Shown here: piece by piece, positions 1 through 5,687 of the stretch | Numbering within the stretch: position 1 is the first letter of the stretch | How the letters are laid out: each line of letters begins with the position of its first letter | NCBI GenBank assembly: GCA_964372165.1 | Contig: CAYJPT010000141.1 | Location: forward strand, 1 to 5,987 | Length of the DNA: 5,987 nucleotides | From: CAYJAD01 sp964372165 | Lineage (GTDB): Bacteria > Desulfobacterota > Desulfovibrionia > Desulfovibrionales > Desulfovibrionaceae | Reading direction: 5' to 3' | Made by a program: the position numbers and the translations under genes | The notes under the pieces: generated by a model | What the model was told of the DNA's origin: nothing | Database searches by the model: none | What the model saw: the letters and a program-made list of their open reading frames with translations, nothing else

Positions 1-40
1 CTGACTTTGTCAGCACTCTGAGAGTGCCTCAAAAGAGGCA
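1..40. repeat. 40-bp direct repeat, copy 1 (three small palindromes)
   Basis: This stretch is identical to positions 178-217. It is three adjoining palindromes: CTGAC-TTT-GTCAG (1-13), GCACTCT-G-AGAGTGC (13-27) and TGCCTC-AAAA-GAGGCA (25-40). It starts at the window edge, so its true left boundary is unknown. To the right the two copies diverge at once: TTATC here, CTCTC after copy 2. No open frame of note crosses it. It looks like an intergenic palindromic repeat unit of REP type. Its family cannot be named from sequence alone. Confidence 0.85.
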
Positions 41-154
41 TTATCAGACTGATGACAAACCCCCTTTAGGGTGTTTGTGCCGCCTAAGGCAGACAAGCTG
101 CCTTGGCAGTAAGGCACGAAAATCATTCGTTTAACGGCGCAAATGAATTGCGCC
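41..154. repeat. Chain of consecutive hairpins between the two repeat copies
   Basis: This stretch is almost continuously self-complementary. The hairpins are: ATCAG-A-CTGAT (43-53); ACAAAC-C-CCCT paired with AGGG-T-GTTTGT, one mismatch (55-78); a nested stem GTGCC/GGCAC (77-81 with 113-117) enclosing about 10 bp between 82-92 and 98-107 with a single bulged T and loop ACAAG; ACGAA-AATCA-TTCGT (116-130); and GGCGCAA-ATGAA-TTGCGCC (136-154). GCACGA (114-119) can also pair with TCGTGC (173-178), closing a larger domain. The region looks less AT-rich than the rest of the window. It could be a mosaic of extragenic palindromes or a structured RNA; nothing shows which strand would be transcribed, except that read-through from pstS would produce the minus-strand form. 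Confidence 0.65.
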
Positions 155-177
155 TACTCTTGATTTATCGGCTCGTG

Positions 178-217
178 CTGACTTTGTCAGCACTCTGAGA
201 GTGCCTCAAAAGAGGCA
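178..217. repeat. 40-bp direct repeat, copy 2
   Basis: Exact second copy of positions 1-40, offset by 177 bp. It lies between the end of pstS and the hairpin chain. The same three palindromes are present at 178-190, 190-204 and 202-217. Here the third is lengthened by following bases into an 11-bp stem, described separately. Confidence 0.85.
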
Positions 218-222
218 CTCTC
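197..222 (-). terminator. Strong 11-bp hairpin after pstS, possible terminator or 3' mRNA end
   Basis: GAGAGTGCCTC (197-207), loop AAAA (208-211) and GAGGCACTCTC (212-222) form a perfect 11-bp stem, 16 nt beyond the pstS stop codon on the minus strand. No run of U follows on either strand, so it is not a textbook Rho-independent terminator. It may instead stabilise the 3' end of pstS mRNA or be a repeat element. The left arm can alternatively pair with GCACTCT at 190-196. Confidence 0.4.
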
Positions 223-238
223 TTGTAGCATTGTATAC

Positions 239-1054
239 TTATTTTGACAAGGGGATAAAGCCCACTTCTTTGACTAAAGCTTGCCCTTTGGGGCTGAGCA
301 AGTAGTCAATGAAGGACTTTGCTGTACCCTTTAACTCACCATTAGTAAACAAATATAATTCACGTGCAATGGGCCATGTGCCGGATAGCGCATTTTCGGC
401 TGTAGCTTCAAGCCCGTCAACATTTACAACCTTTGTGTTTTCATCTACATAGCCATAACCAATGTAGCCAATGGCATTTTTGTTTTTAGCAACAGCTTGT
501 ACAACAGCTCCACTGGAAGCTTGTGACAATGCAGCTGGCGTAACACGTTTTTTACCAAGGATTTTATCCTGCCAAGTTTCAAATGTACCTGAGGATGTAT
601 CACGAGAGATAACTACAACTTTAGCGTCAGGGCCTCCAAGCTCACTCCAATTTTTTACCTTACCCATATAGATGTCTGCAAGTTGGGCTACAGTTAAATT
701 TTTAACAGGATTTGAAGGGTGAACTACTGGAACAAGCGCATCAATAGCAACTACATAACGTACAGGTTTAACTCCTCTTGACTCAGCCAATTTAATTTCA
801 CTGGATTTAATATCGCGTGAAGCCATAGCAATGTCACAAAGACTGTCAATAATTGCTTTAATACCATTGCCTGAACCACCACCAGAGATAGCAATTACTG
901 CTTCTGGATTTTCTTCCATAAAGGCCTCAGCAGTTTTTTGTACTACAGGCAATACAGTGGTTGAACCATTAATTACAACTTCCTTGGCTGCCAAAGCAGG
1001 ACTTGCCAAACCAAGGCTTAAAAGCGCAGCTAAAACAAAACGTGAAAACTTCAT
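239..1054 (-). CDS. pstS: Periplasmic phosphate-binding protein PstS
   Basis: The product is the substrate-binding subunit of the high-affinity phosphate ABC importer PstSCAB and acts in the periplasm. It has 271 residues, normal for the short PstS family. Residues 1-22 are a Sec signal peptide: K2 and R5, a hydrophobic core, then the signal peptidase I site ALA before A23. No lipobox cysteine is present. Expected ligand loops are visible: GSTTVLP (30-36), SGGGSGNGIK (57-66), DIAMASRD (74-81) and SRDTSSGT (150-157), which supply the Ser/Thr, Asp and Arg contacts known in this family. The ATG at 1054 is chosen because AGGAG lies 8 nt upstream. An in-frame GTG at 1061-1063 would overlap that ribosome binding site. 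The gene diverges from phoB, and phased Pho boxes lie upstream. It is followed by hairpin repeats, not by pstC. Identification is firm. Confidence 0.95.
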   Translation of the reverse strand: MKFSRFVLAALLSLGLASPALAAKEVVINGSTTVLPVVQKTAEAFMEENPEAVIAISGGGSGNGIKAIIDSLCDIAMASRDIKSSEIKLAESRGVKPVRYVVAIDALVPVVHPSNPVKNLTVAQLADIYMGKVKNWSELGGPDAKVVVISRDTSSGTFETWQDKILGKKRVTPAALSQASSGAVVQAVAKNKNAIGYIGYGYVDENTKVVNVDGLEATAENALSGTWPIARELYLFTNGELKGTAKSFIDYLLSPKGQALVKEVGFIPLSK

Positions 1055-1062
1055 TTCTAACA

Positions 1063-1067
1063 CTCCT
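1063..1067 (-). promoter_or_regulatory. pstS ribosome binding site
   Basis: AGGAG on the minus strand, 8 nt before the ATG at 1052-1054. Its position decides the start: the GTG three codons upstream shares bases with it and cannot use it. Confidence 0.8.
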
Positions 1068-1084
1068 AAATTTTAATTGATAAA

Positions 1085-1137
1085 ATAAAAATCCTCGAGA
1101 AATTTTTATTTTTAGGCTTGGGCACATGCCCTTTGCC
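1085..1137 (-). other. Two hairpins in the likely pstS leader
   Basis: Read toward pstS there is first a GC-rich palindrome, GGGCA-TG-TGCCC (1120-1131), with GGC/GCC flanks at 1135-1137 and 1115-1117. Next comes an AT-only stem, ATAAAAAT (1085-1092) with ATTTTTAT (1102-1109), around a loop containing CTCGAG. The second ends about 30 nt before the start codon. If transcription begins near 1219 (inferred from the Pho box), both are in the mRNA leader of about 165 nt. No U-run follows the GC-rich hairpin, so an attenuator is not supported. Their role is unknown. Confidence 0.4.
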
Positions 1138-1169
1138 AGTGCAACCTTACATCCATCAAACTTTTTATG

Positions 1170-1198
1170 CTTAAAATATTTGTCACTCACGCTTTCAA
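1170..1198 (-). promoter_or_regulatory. Weak sigma70-like promoter candidate for pstS
   Basis: On the minus strand, TTGAAA (1193-1198) and TTTAAG (1170-1175) are separated by 17 bp. The -35 matches TTGACA at 5 of 6 positions and the -10 matches at 4 of 6. In DNA this AT-rich such matches arise easily, so this is only a possible basal promoter beside the Pho-dependent one. Confidence 0.25.
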
Positions 1199-1225
1199 AT
1201 GCGGCTATATTTTAGCAGTGGTGTA

Positions 1226-1231
1226 GGTATG
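1226..1231 (-). promoter_or_regulatory. Possible -10 of the Pho-dependent pstS promoter
   Basis: CATACC on the minus strand begins 10 nt after the last Pho half-site, the spacing seen between the Pho box and -10 in the Escherichia coli phoA promoter. The match to TATAAT is poor (3 of 6), and the assignment rests mainly on spacing. Confidence 0.3.
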
Positions 1232-1241
1232 CATTGTTTAT

Positions 1242-1281
1242 GTTACAAAAATATGACGAAATACATAAAGAGTGGTGACAA
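1242..1281 (-). promoter_or_regulatory. Tandem Pho boxes (PhoB sites) upstream of pstS
   Basis: Read on the minus strand, four 7-bp half-sites repeat every 11 bp: TTGTCAC (1281-1275), CTTTATG (1270-1264), TCGTCAT (1259-1253) and TTGTAAC (1248-1242), with 4-bp AT-rich spacers between the last three. The known E. coli Pho box is CTGTCAT, 4 bp, CTGTCAT, so period and half-site match. The second half-site is degenerate. Two tandem boxes before pstS are also the E. coli arrangement. Orientation points to pstS. Confidence 0.65.
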
Positions 1282-1307
1282 TAAAAAAAACAATATAACA
1301 ACAATAT

Positions 1308-1325
1308 TTGTAACCATTTTGTAAC
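1308..1325 (+). promoter_or_regulatory. Pho box directed at phoB
   Basis: TTGTAAC-CATT-TTGTAAC is an exact 7+4+7 direct repeat of the Pho-box form. It uses the same TTGTAAC half-site as the pstS-proximal box, but on the opposite strand. CATACT at 1334-1339, 8 nt further on, is a candidate -10 (4 of 6). This suggests PhoB activates its own operon. The implied leader to phoB is about 400 nt, unusually long, so a nearer promoter may exist as well. Confidence 0.6.
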
Positions 1326-1339
1326 AACTACAACATACT

Positions 1340-1744
1340 TTTGCCGCAAAATACAGTTTATTGTCTGAAGGTCTTTAAACTTTAAATATACATAAGCGCA
1401 ATAAAAAATAGCTAAAAATAATTATTACGTATTTTATTGAAAACAAAAGATTTATTTCAAAAATACACTTTGTGTCATTTTTTTCAAGTTATGTTTGAGT
1501 ATGTGTTCAAGTATTTACGGTAACAAAAAATAATTGAGCAAAAAACACCAGTTTATAGTTGACCATAATATTTGTACATTTTATTGTAATACTACTTAGT
1601 GTAAAAAAAATATATACAAGCAGTCAAACTTCAAACTATAAACAGCTGTAAGTTTTATATATTTTTGTGTTCAATATTGCAAATAGCGTAAATTAAAATC
1701 TTTCAGAACAAAGATTAGCACAAAAATATTTGTAATCTCTATTA
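1340..1744 (+). other. Long AT-rich leader or spacer before phoB, no gene seen
   Basis: No convincing open frame on either strand. Visible structure is limited to AT-rich inverted repeats: CAATAAAA with TTTTATTG (1399-1406 and 1432-1439, AATAATTATT inside), and GTTTATAGTT with AACTATAAAC (1551-1560 and 1634-1643). There is also a tandem TCAAACT pair (1624-1637) and an AGT-containing motif recurring at 11-12 bp spacing (1488-1515). AT-rich sequence makes such matches cheap. The region may be an A-tract, bendable promoter region, but that is inference. Confidence 0.5.
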
Positions 1745-1746
1745 AT

Positions 1747-1751
1747 GAGGA
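1747..1751 (+). promoter_or_regulatory. phoB ribosome binding site
   Basis: GAGGA lies 5 nt before the ATG at 1757. An earlier in-frame ATG at 1745 has no such site in front of it and overlaps this one, so 1757 is preferred. Confidence 0.75.
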
Positions 1752-1756
1752 ACATT

Positions 1757-2437
1757 ATGAACAAATCAGTCGTTCTTATTGTTGAAGATGAAGCTGATAT
1801 TCGCGATTTATTAAGTTTTAATTTAGAGCGTGAGGGATTTACTCCCATTGAGGCGGAAGATGGCAACAAAGGACTAGAACTTGCGCAAGTGCATAAGCCA
1901 GATATAATATTGCTTGATGTCATGATGCCGGGTAAGGATGGATTTCAAGTTTGTCGTGAACTTGAAAAAAAACCAACAACTGCCAATATTCCCATCATCA
2001 TGCTTACAGCTAAGGGCGAAGAAATAGATCGTATTGTGGGTCTTGAACTTGGTGCAGATGATTATGTTGTAAAGCCTTTTAGCATACGCGAACTAATTTT
2101 GCGTATTCGAGCAATATTAAGACGGCAAGAACAAGTTGCCCAAGGTTCAAGTATACTAAAGCATGGTATACGCATTGATCCCGCAGCTCATACAGTGAGT
2201 ATTAATGACACTCATGTGGATTTAACTGCAACAGAATTTCGCTTACTTGAAGATATGATGCGCCACGCAGGCACAGTACGCACACGCGAGCAACTTTTAA
2301 ATACTGTTTGGGGGTATCAATTTGAAGGTTATGCTCGTACTGTAGATACACATGTTAGAAGACTTCGCGCCAAGCTTGATACTCAAGCTGGTAATTTGGA
2401 AACGGTACGTGGAGTAGGATATAGATTTAAAGCTTAA
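1757..2437 (+). CDS. phoB: Phosphate response regulator PhoB (OmpR/PhoB family)
   Basis: The product is a cytoplasmic transcription activator, phosphorylated by PhoR when phosphate is scarce, which then binds Pho boxes. It has 226 residues, close to E. coli PhoB. The receiver domain (about 1-120) has the acidic pair E10-D11, the phospho-acceptor D54 in LLDVMMPG, T84 in MLTAKGE and K106 in VVKPFS. The winged-helix DNA-binding domain (about 126-226) ends with the typical GVGYRFKA and carries a recognition-helix region RTVDTHVRRLRAKL (194-207). No catalytic residue is missing. The start at 1757 is chosen over 1745 from the ribosome binding site. phoR begins 26 nt downstream, and a Pho box lies about 430 bp upstream, consistent with autoregulation. 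Other OmpR-family regulators are alike in sequence; the neighbouring phoR, pstB and phoU settle the identity. Confidence 0.93.
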   Translation: MNKSVVLIVEDEADIRDLLSFNLEREGFTPIEAEDGNKGLELAQVHKPDIILLDVMMPGKDGFQVCRELEKKPTTANIPIIMLTAKGEEIDRIVGLELGADDYVVKPFSIRELILRIRAILRRQEQVAQGSSILKHGIRIDPAAHTVSINDTHVDLTATEFRLLEDMMRHAGTVRTREQLLNTVWGYQFEGYARTVDTHVRRLRAKLDTQAGNLETVRGVGYRFKA

Positions 2438-2444
2438 TTTATTT

Positions 2445-2449
2445 AAGGA
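2445..2449 (+). promoter_or_regulatory. Distant ribosome binding site of phoR
   Basis: AAGGA is the only purine-rich site before phoR, but it ends 14 nt from the ATG at 2464, farther than the usual 5-10. No alternative in-frame start is closer, and starting later would cut the first membrane helix. Inefficient initiation, giving less kinase than regulator, is a reasonable inference. Confidence 0.4.
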
Positions 2450-2463
2450 TACAAACAAATATC

Positions 2464-4230
2464 ATGTCATTTTTTTACAAAACTTTCTTAACGGTGCTAA
2501 CCGGTATGGCCTTGGCTTTTGCCATAGTCATGCTTTATACACGCTTTAGCCTACAAGAGTTTGTTTCAAAAGAAATTGGCATGCAAACAATAAACGAAGC
2601 ACGCTTTATAGCGCAACTCTACAATGACTTGCCTATGGTCGATACTAAAAAAATTATTGATAAAGATTTGGGTAATAAGCGTTTTAGTCTATACGATGCA
2701 AATGCTAATTTAATAGCTGATAATCACATTGACGAACAAGAATTTTCCCCTGCACATAATGATGCAGATTTACTTGAAATACAACAAGCACAAAACACTG
2801 GTGAGGGCATTGCAACCCGTGTGGATGAAGTGACAAAAAAGCATACTATATATGTAGCCATACGCCTAAAAAATAATGATATAATACGCATTGCTACGCC
2901 GTCAGAGGGTTACATACCTTTTATACAAAACCAACCCAAGGTTACTATGCTCATTATGGTTTTGTCGTTGACCTTTACAACTATAATCTCTTTCATACTT
3001 ACACGACCGCTTAAACATGACCTTAGTCAAATAATGCACACAATTGATGGCATTGCCATGCGCAAATATCAGCGTCGCCTACGTAATTTATCCAATAAAG
3101 AATTGGAACCCTTGGGTACAAAAATCAATTATATGACAACACAAATTGAGGAACAAATACGCACCACTGCTGATCAAACAGAACAATTACAAAGCATACT
3201 TGATACTATGAGTGAGGGTGTGCTGGTGCTTGGCCCAAATGGTGGTATACGTCGTTGCAATAGAGCTTTAAGTGCCATGTTTCCTGCAGCAGCTAAGGCA
3301 AATGGCATGCAAGTTATGGAAGCAATACCAGCACCTGCTTTACAAAGTGCAATTGAAAAGATTGTAGCTACACCAAAGTCAGAATACAATAAGGAATTAA
3401 GCATTGTACCACTACAACTACAACTTGCTGAAGATCGAGTTTTTTCCGTACAAGTAACACGTGCAGGTACAAATAAATTAAATCTCGGTGCGGTGGCCGT
3501 TTTCCATGATGTTACAGCTATGATGCGCCTTGAACGCATTCGTAGTGACTTTGTAGCAAATGTTTCCCATGAGTTGCGCACACCATTAACAGCCATTCAA
3601 GGTTATGCTGAAACCTTAACTGAGCTTGACGGCATGCCGCAAAATTCACGGCGTTTTGCTGAGATAATCCGTAAAAATGGGGCATATCTTGCACAAATGG
3701 TAGAAGAGCTTTTGTCGCTTGCACGTCTTGAAAGTGGTGAAATTCCTATGCATATTGCTACCATGCACCCCACTGAGAGTATTAATACTGCTATAAATTT
3801 GTGCCGCAAACAATTTGACGCGCGTAGAATAAGTATTGACATTCAAGTACCACAAGAATTAAAAATTGTTGCAAGTAATCAATGTTTAACACAAGTTTTT
3901 AGAAATCTATTGGAAAACGCCAGCCGCTACGCAAAAGTAGGGAGCACTGTGCTTATTAAAGCAATGCAAGATCCCATTGAACTATCTATGACTCGCTTTG
4001 CAGTTTGTGACGATGGTCCTGGCATCCCACACTCTGATTTAGATAGAGTATTTGAGCGTTTTTATCGAGTAGAAAAGCACAGAAACCACGCCTCAACCGG
4101 GCTTGGGCTTGCTATATGCAAACACACTGTGGAACGCTTAGGTGGACGAATTTGGGTAGAAAGTCCAACTGATAAGCACTCAACAGTATTTTACTTTACA
4201 ATTCCTACTACCCTTGGAGAGACAAAGTGA
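2464..4230 (+). CDS. phoR: Phosphate sensor histidine kinase PhoR
   Basis: The product is an inner-membrane histidine kinase that phosphorylates PhoB at low phosphate and dephosphorylates it otherwise. It has 588 residues, much longer than E. coli PhoR (about 430). In order: membrane helix about 5-26, extracytoplasmic domain about 27-158, membrane helix about 160-181, HAMP linker about 182-240, PAS domain about 241-355, HisKA with H369 in NVSHELRTPL, then the HATPase domain. That domain has the N box (N485 in RNLLENASRY), G1 box DDGPGIP (516-522), F box ERFYRVEK and G2 box STGLGLA (544-550). All catalytic motifs are intact. The large periplasmic domain resembles the layout of Gram-positive PhoR and may sense a ligand directly. 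It follows phoB by 26 nt, and its stop overlaps the pstB start by 4 nt (GTGA). Confidence 0.92.
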   Translation: MSFFYKTFLTVLTGMALAFAIVMLYTRFSLQEFVSKEIGMQTINEARFIAQLYNDLPMVDTKKIIDKDLGNKRFSLYDANANLIADNHIDEQEFSPAHNDADLLEIQQAQNTGEGIATRVDEVTKKHTIYVAIRLKNNDIIRIATPSEGYIPFIQNQPKVTMLIMVLSLTFTTIISFILTRPLKHDLSQIMHTIDGIAMRKYQRRLRNLSNKELEPLGTKINYMTTQIEEQIRTTADQTEQLQSILDTMSEGVLVLGPNGGIRRCNRALSAMFPAAAKANGMQVMEAIPAPALQSAIEKIVATPKSEYNKELSIVPLQLQLAEDRVFSVQVTRAGTNKLNLGAVAVFHDVTAMMRLERIRSDFVANVSHELRTPLTAIQGYAETLTELDGMPQNSRRFAEIIRKNGAYLAQMVEELLSLARLESGEIPMHIATMHPTESINTAINLCRKQFDARRISIDIQVPQELKIVASNQCLTQVFRNLLENASRYAKVGSTVLIKAMQDPIELSMTRFAVCDDGPGIPHSDLDRVFERFYRVEKHRNHASTGLGLAICKHTVERLGGRIWVESPTDKHSTVFYFTIPTTLGETK

Positions 4231-4988
4231 CAGAATCGCACAAAATTACAGCAACGAATGTTGACTTTTACTATGGGCAAGCCCAAGCTTTGCATGATGT
4301 AAGCATTAGTTTCCCAGAAAATCACGTTACTGCATTAATTGGCCCATCAGGTTGCGGAAAAAGTACGTTTTTGCGCTGTCTTAACCGTATGAATGACCTA
4401 ATACCTGGTGCGCGTGTTAAAGGTAATATTACGCTTGATGGCGATAATATTAATTGTGATCAAGCAGATGTGGTAGCATTAAGGCGCAAAGTGGGCATGG
4501 TTTTTCAAAAACCAAATCCATTTCCAAAGACAATTTTTGAAAATGTGGCCTATGGTTTGCGAGTTAATGGCATTAAGGATGAATCATTAATAGCCGGCAT
4601 GGTAGAAAAATCTTTACAACGTGCTGCTATTTTTGAAGAAGTAAAAGACAGACTGCATTCATCTGCACTTGGTTTGTCAGGAGGTCAGCAACAACGTCTA
4701 TGTATTGCACGAGCTCTAGCAGTCGAACCTGAAGTTTTGCTAATGGATGAGCCAGCTTCGGCCCTTGACCCCATTGCTACGCAAAAAATTGAAGAAGGCA
4801 TACATGAGTTAAAACATCAGTTAACCATTATTATTGTAACGCATAATATGCAGCAAGCGGCACGTGTTTCTGACTATACGGCTTTCTTTTATATGGGTAA
4901 GCTCATTGAACATGATATTACTGATACCATATTTACAAAGCCCAATATTAAACAAACAGAAGATTATATCACCGGGAGGTTTGGTTAA
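4227..4988 (+). CDS. pstB: Phosphate ABC transporter ATP-binding protein PstB
   Basis: The product is the cytoplasmic ATPase that powers phosphate import through the PstC-PstA channel. It has 253 residues, normal for PstB. Motifs are complete: Walker A GPSGCGKST (39-47), Q-loop Q94 in the family-typical FQKPNPFPKTIFENV, signature LSGGQQQR (150-157), Walker B VLLMDEP with D174 and catalytic E175, and H-loop H206 in VTHNMQQAAR. FQKPNPFP together with LNRMNDL is a strong PstB mark. Translation starts at GTG, overlapping the phoR stop by 4 nt, with GGAG (4216-4219) 7 nt upstream inside phoR, so translational coupling is likely. The final bases overlap phoU by 1 nt. What is odd is its place: pstC and pstA, usually just before pstB, are absent, so its permease partners must be encoded elsewhere. 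Confidence 0.95.
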   Translation: MTESHKITATNVDFYYGQAQALHDVSISFPENHVTALIGPSGCGKSTFLRCLNRMNDLIPGARVKGNITLDGDNINCDQADVVALRRKVGMVFQKPNPFPKTIFENVAYGLRVNGIKDESLIAGMVEKSLQRAAIFEEVKDRLHSSALGLSGGQQQRLCIARALAVEPEVLLMDEPASALDPIATQKIEEGIHELKHQLTIIIVTHNMQQAARVSDYTAFFYMGKLIEHDITDTIFTKPNIKQTEDYITGRFG

Positions 4989-5653
4989 TGGCTGCACCAG
5001 AAAATCAATTACAACAAATGTTAGTGACTTTACGCACCAGGCTGTTAGTCATGTCTGCCACAGTTGGTATTGCTCTTGATGATGCTTGTAAAGCATTAAG
5101 AGAAGGAGATATAGGACGTGCCAGTGCAGTTATTGACGGGGATGGTTGCATCAATGAACTTGAAAACGAAATTGATGCCAAAGCCATAAGTTTACTTGCA
5201 CGCACCCAACCTGTTGCTTGCGACCTACGTTTGGTCGTTAGTGCTTTACGCATGGTTGTAGACCTTGAACGTATTGCTGATGAAGCTGCTAGTATGGCTG
5301 AACGTACCCTGCTTATGGAAGGTATGGATCTTGGACATGTGAAAGACGACCTTTATAAACTTATGGATATTACATGCAAAACCTATAAGGACGCTACAGA
5401 TGCATTCCAAGCATCAAGCCCAGATCTTGCCCTTAAGGTGCGTCAATACGAGGATGATGCTGCTTTGCTAGACGTGCGTATTATGCACAAGCTACTACAA
5501 TTACTTGATAAAGGCGCTGAACCACAAAAAACAATTTATATAATTTTAATTAGCCGATCTCTCAATCGTATATGGAGAAGAGCTATGAATCTTGCTGAAC
5601 ATACCTATTTTATTTATGCTGGTGTTAATATTAAACATAGACGTATACAATAA
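4988..5653 (+). CDS. phoU: Phosphate signalling protein PhoU
   Basis: The product is a cytoplasmic, membrane-associated regulator that links the Pst transporter to PhoR and keeps the Pho regulon off when phosphate is plentiful. It has 221 residues in two helical PhoU repeats. The first is canonical, with LARTQPVACDLR followed by the metal-binding E94-R-I-A-D98. In the second, the equivalent position reads N193-R-I-W-R197, where the family normally has E...D, although the following MNLAEH (200-205) is retained. The second metal cluster is therefore probably not formed. The start is firm: GGGAGG (4974-4979) lies 8 nt upstream inside pstB, and the ATG overlaps the pstB stop (TAATG), so the two are translationally coupled. 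It is the last gene of the operon, with a terminator 35 nt after its stop. Confidence 0.92.
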   Translation: MAAPENQLQQMLVTLRTRLLVMSATVGIALDDACKALREGDIGRASAVIDGDGCINELENEIDAKAISLLARTQPVACDLRLVVSALRMVVDLERIADEAASMAERTLLMEGMDLGHVKDDLYKLMDITCKTYKDATDAFQASSPDLALKVRQYEDDAALLDVRIMHKLLQLLDKGAEPQKTIYIILISRSLNRIWRRAMNLAEHTYFIYAGVNIKHRRIQ

Positions 5654-5687
5654 AATTAAGTTTAGCAGAATAAATCAGCATTTCCTT

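Noticed and set aside
1..217. CRISPR array or tRNA-like gene in the hairpin region
   Set aside because: Only two repeat copies are seen, at 177-bp spacing, with structured DNA between them. No tRNA acceptor, anticodon or T-loop pattern could be aligned.
1061..1063. GTG as an upstream start of pstS, adding three residues
   Set aside because: It overlaps the AGGAG ribosome binding site, whereas the ATG at 1052-1054 is correctly spaced from it and gives a standard signal peptide.
1116..1137. Sigma54-like -24/-12 promoter around the GGGCAC and TTTGCC bases
   Set aside because: The spacing between the GG and GC elements is not the required 10 nt on either strand.
969..1190. Minus-strand open frame of 73 codons from a GTG at 1190, overlapping the pstS start
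   Set aside because: No ribosome binding site precedes it, its second half is pstS read in another frame, and it resembles no known family. It is best seen as a chance frame in the pstS leader.
1572..1590. Another possible Pho box, TTGTACA and TTGTAAT, nearer to phoB
   Set aside because: The half-sites are 12 bp apart, not 11, and the match is weak in DNA where TTGTA is frequent.
3174..3855. Several minus-strand open frames of 68-140 codons inside phoR
   Set aside because: They overlap a kinase with every expected motif intact and read as antisense shadows, with no family resemblance or start signals.
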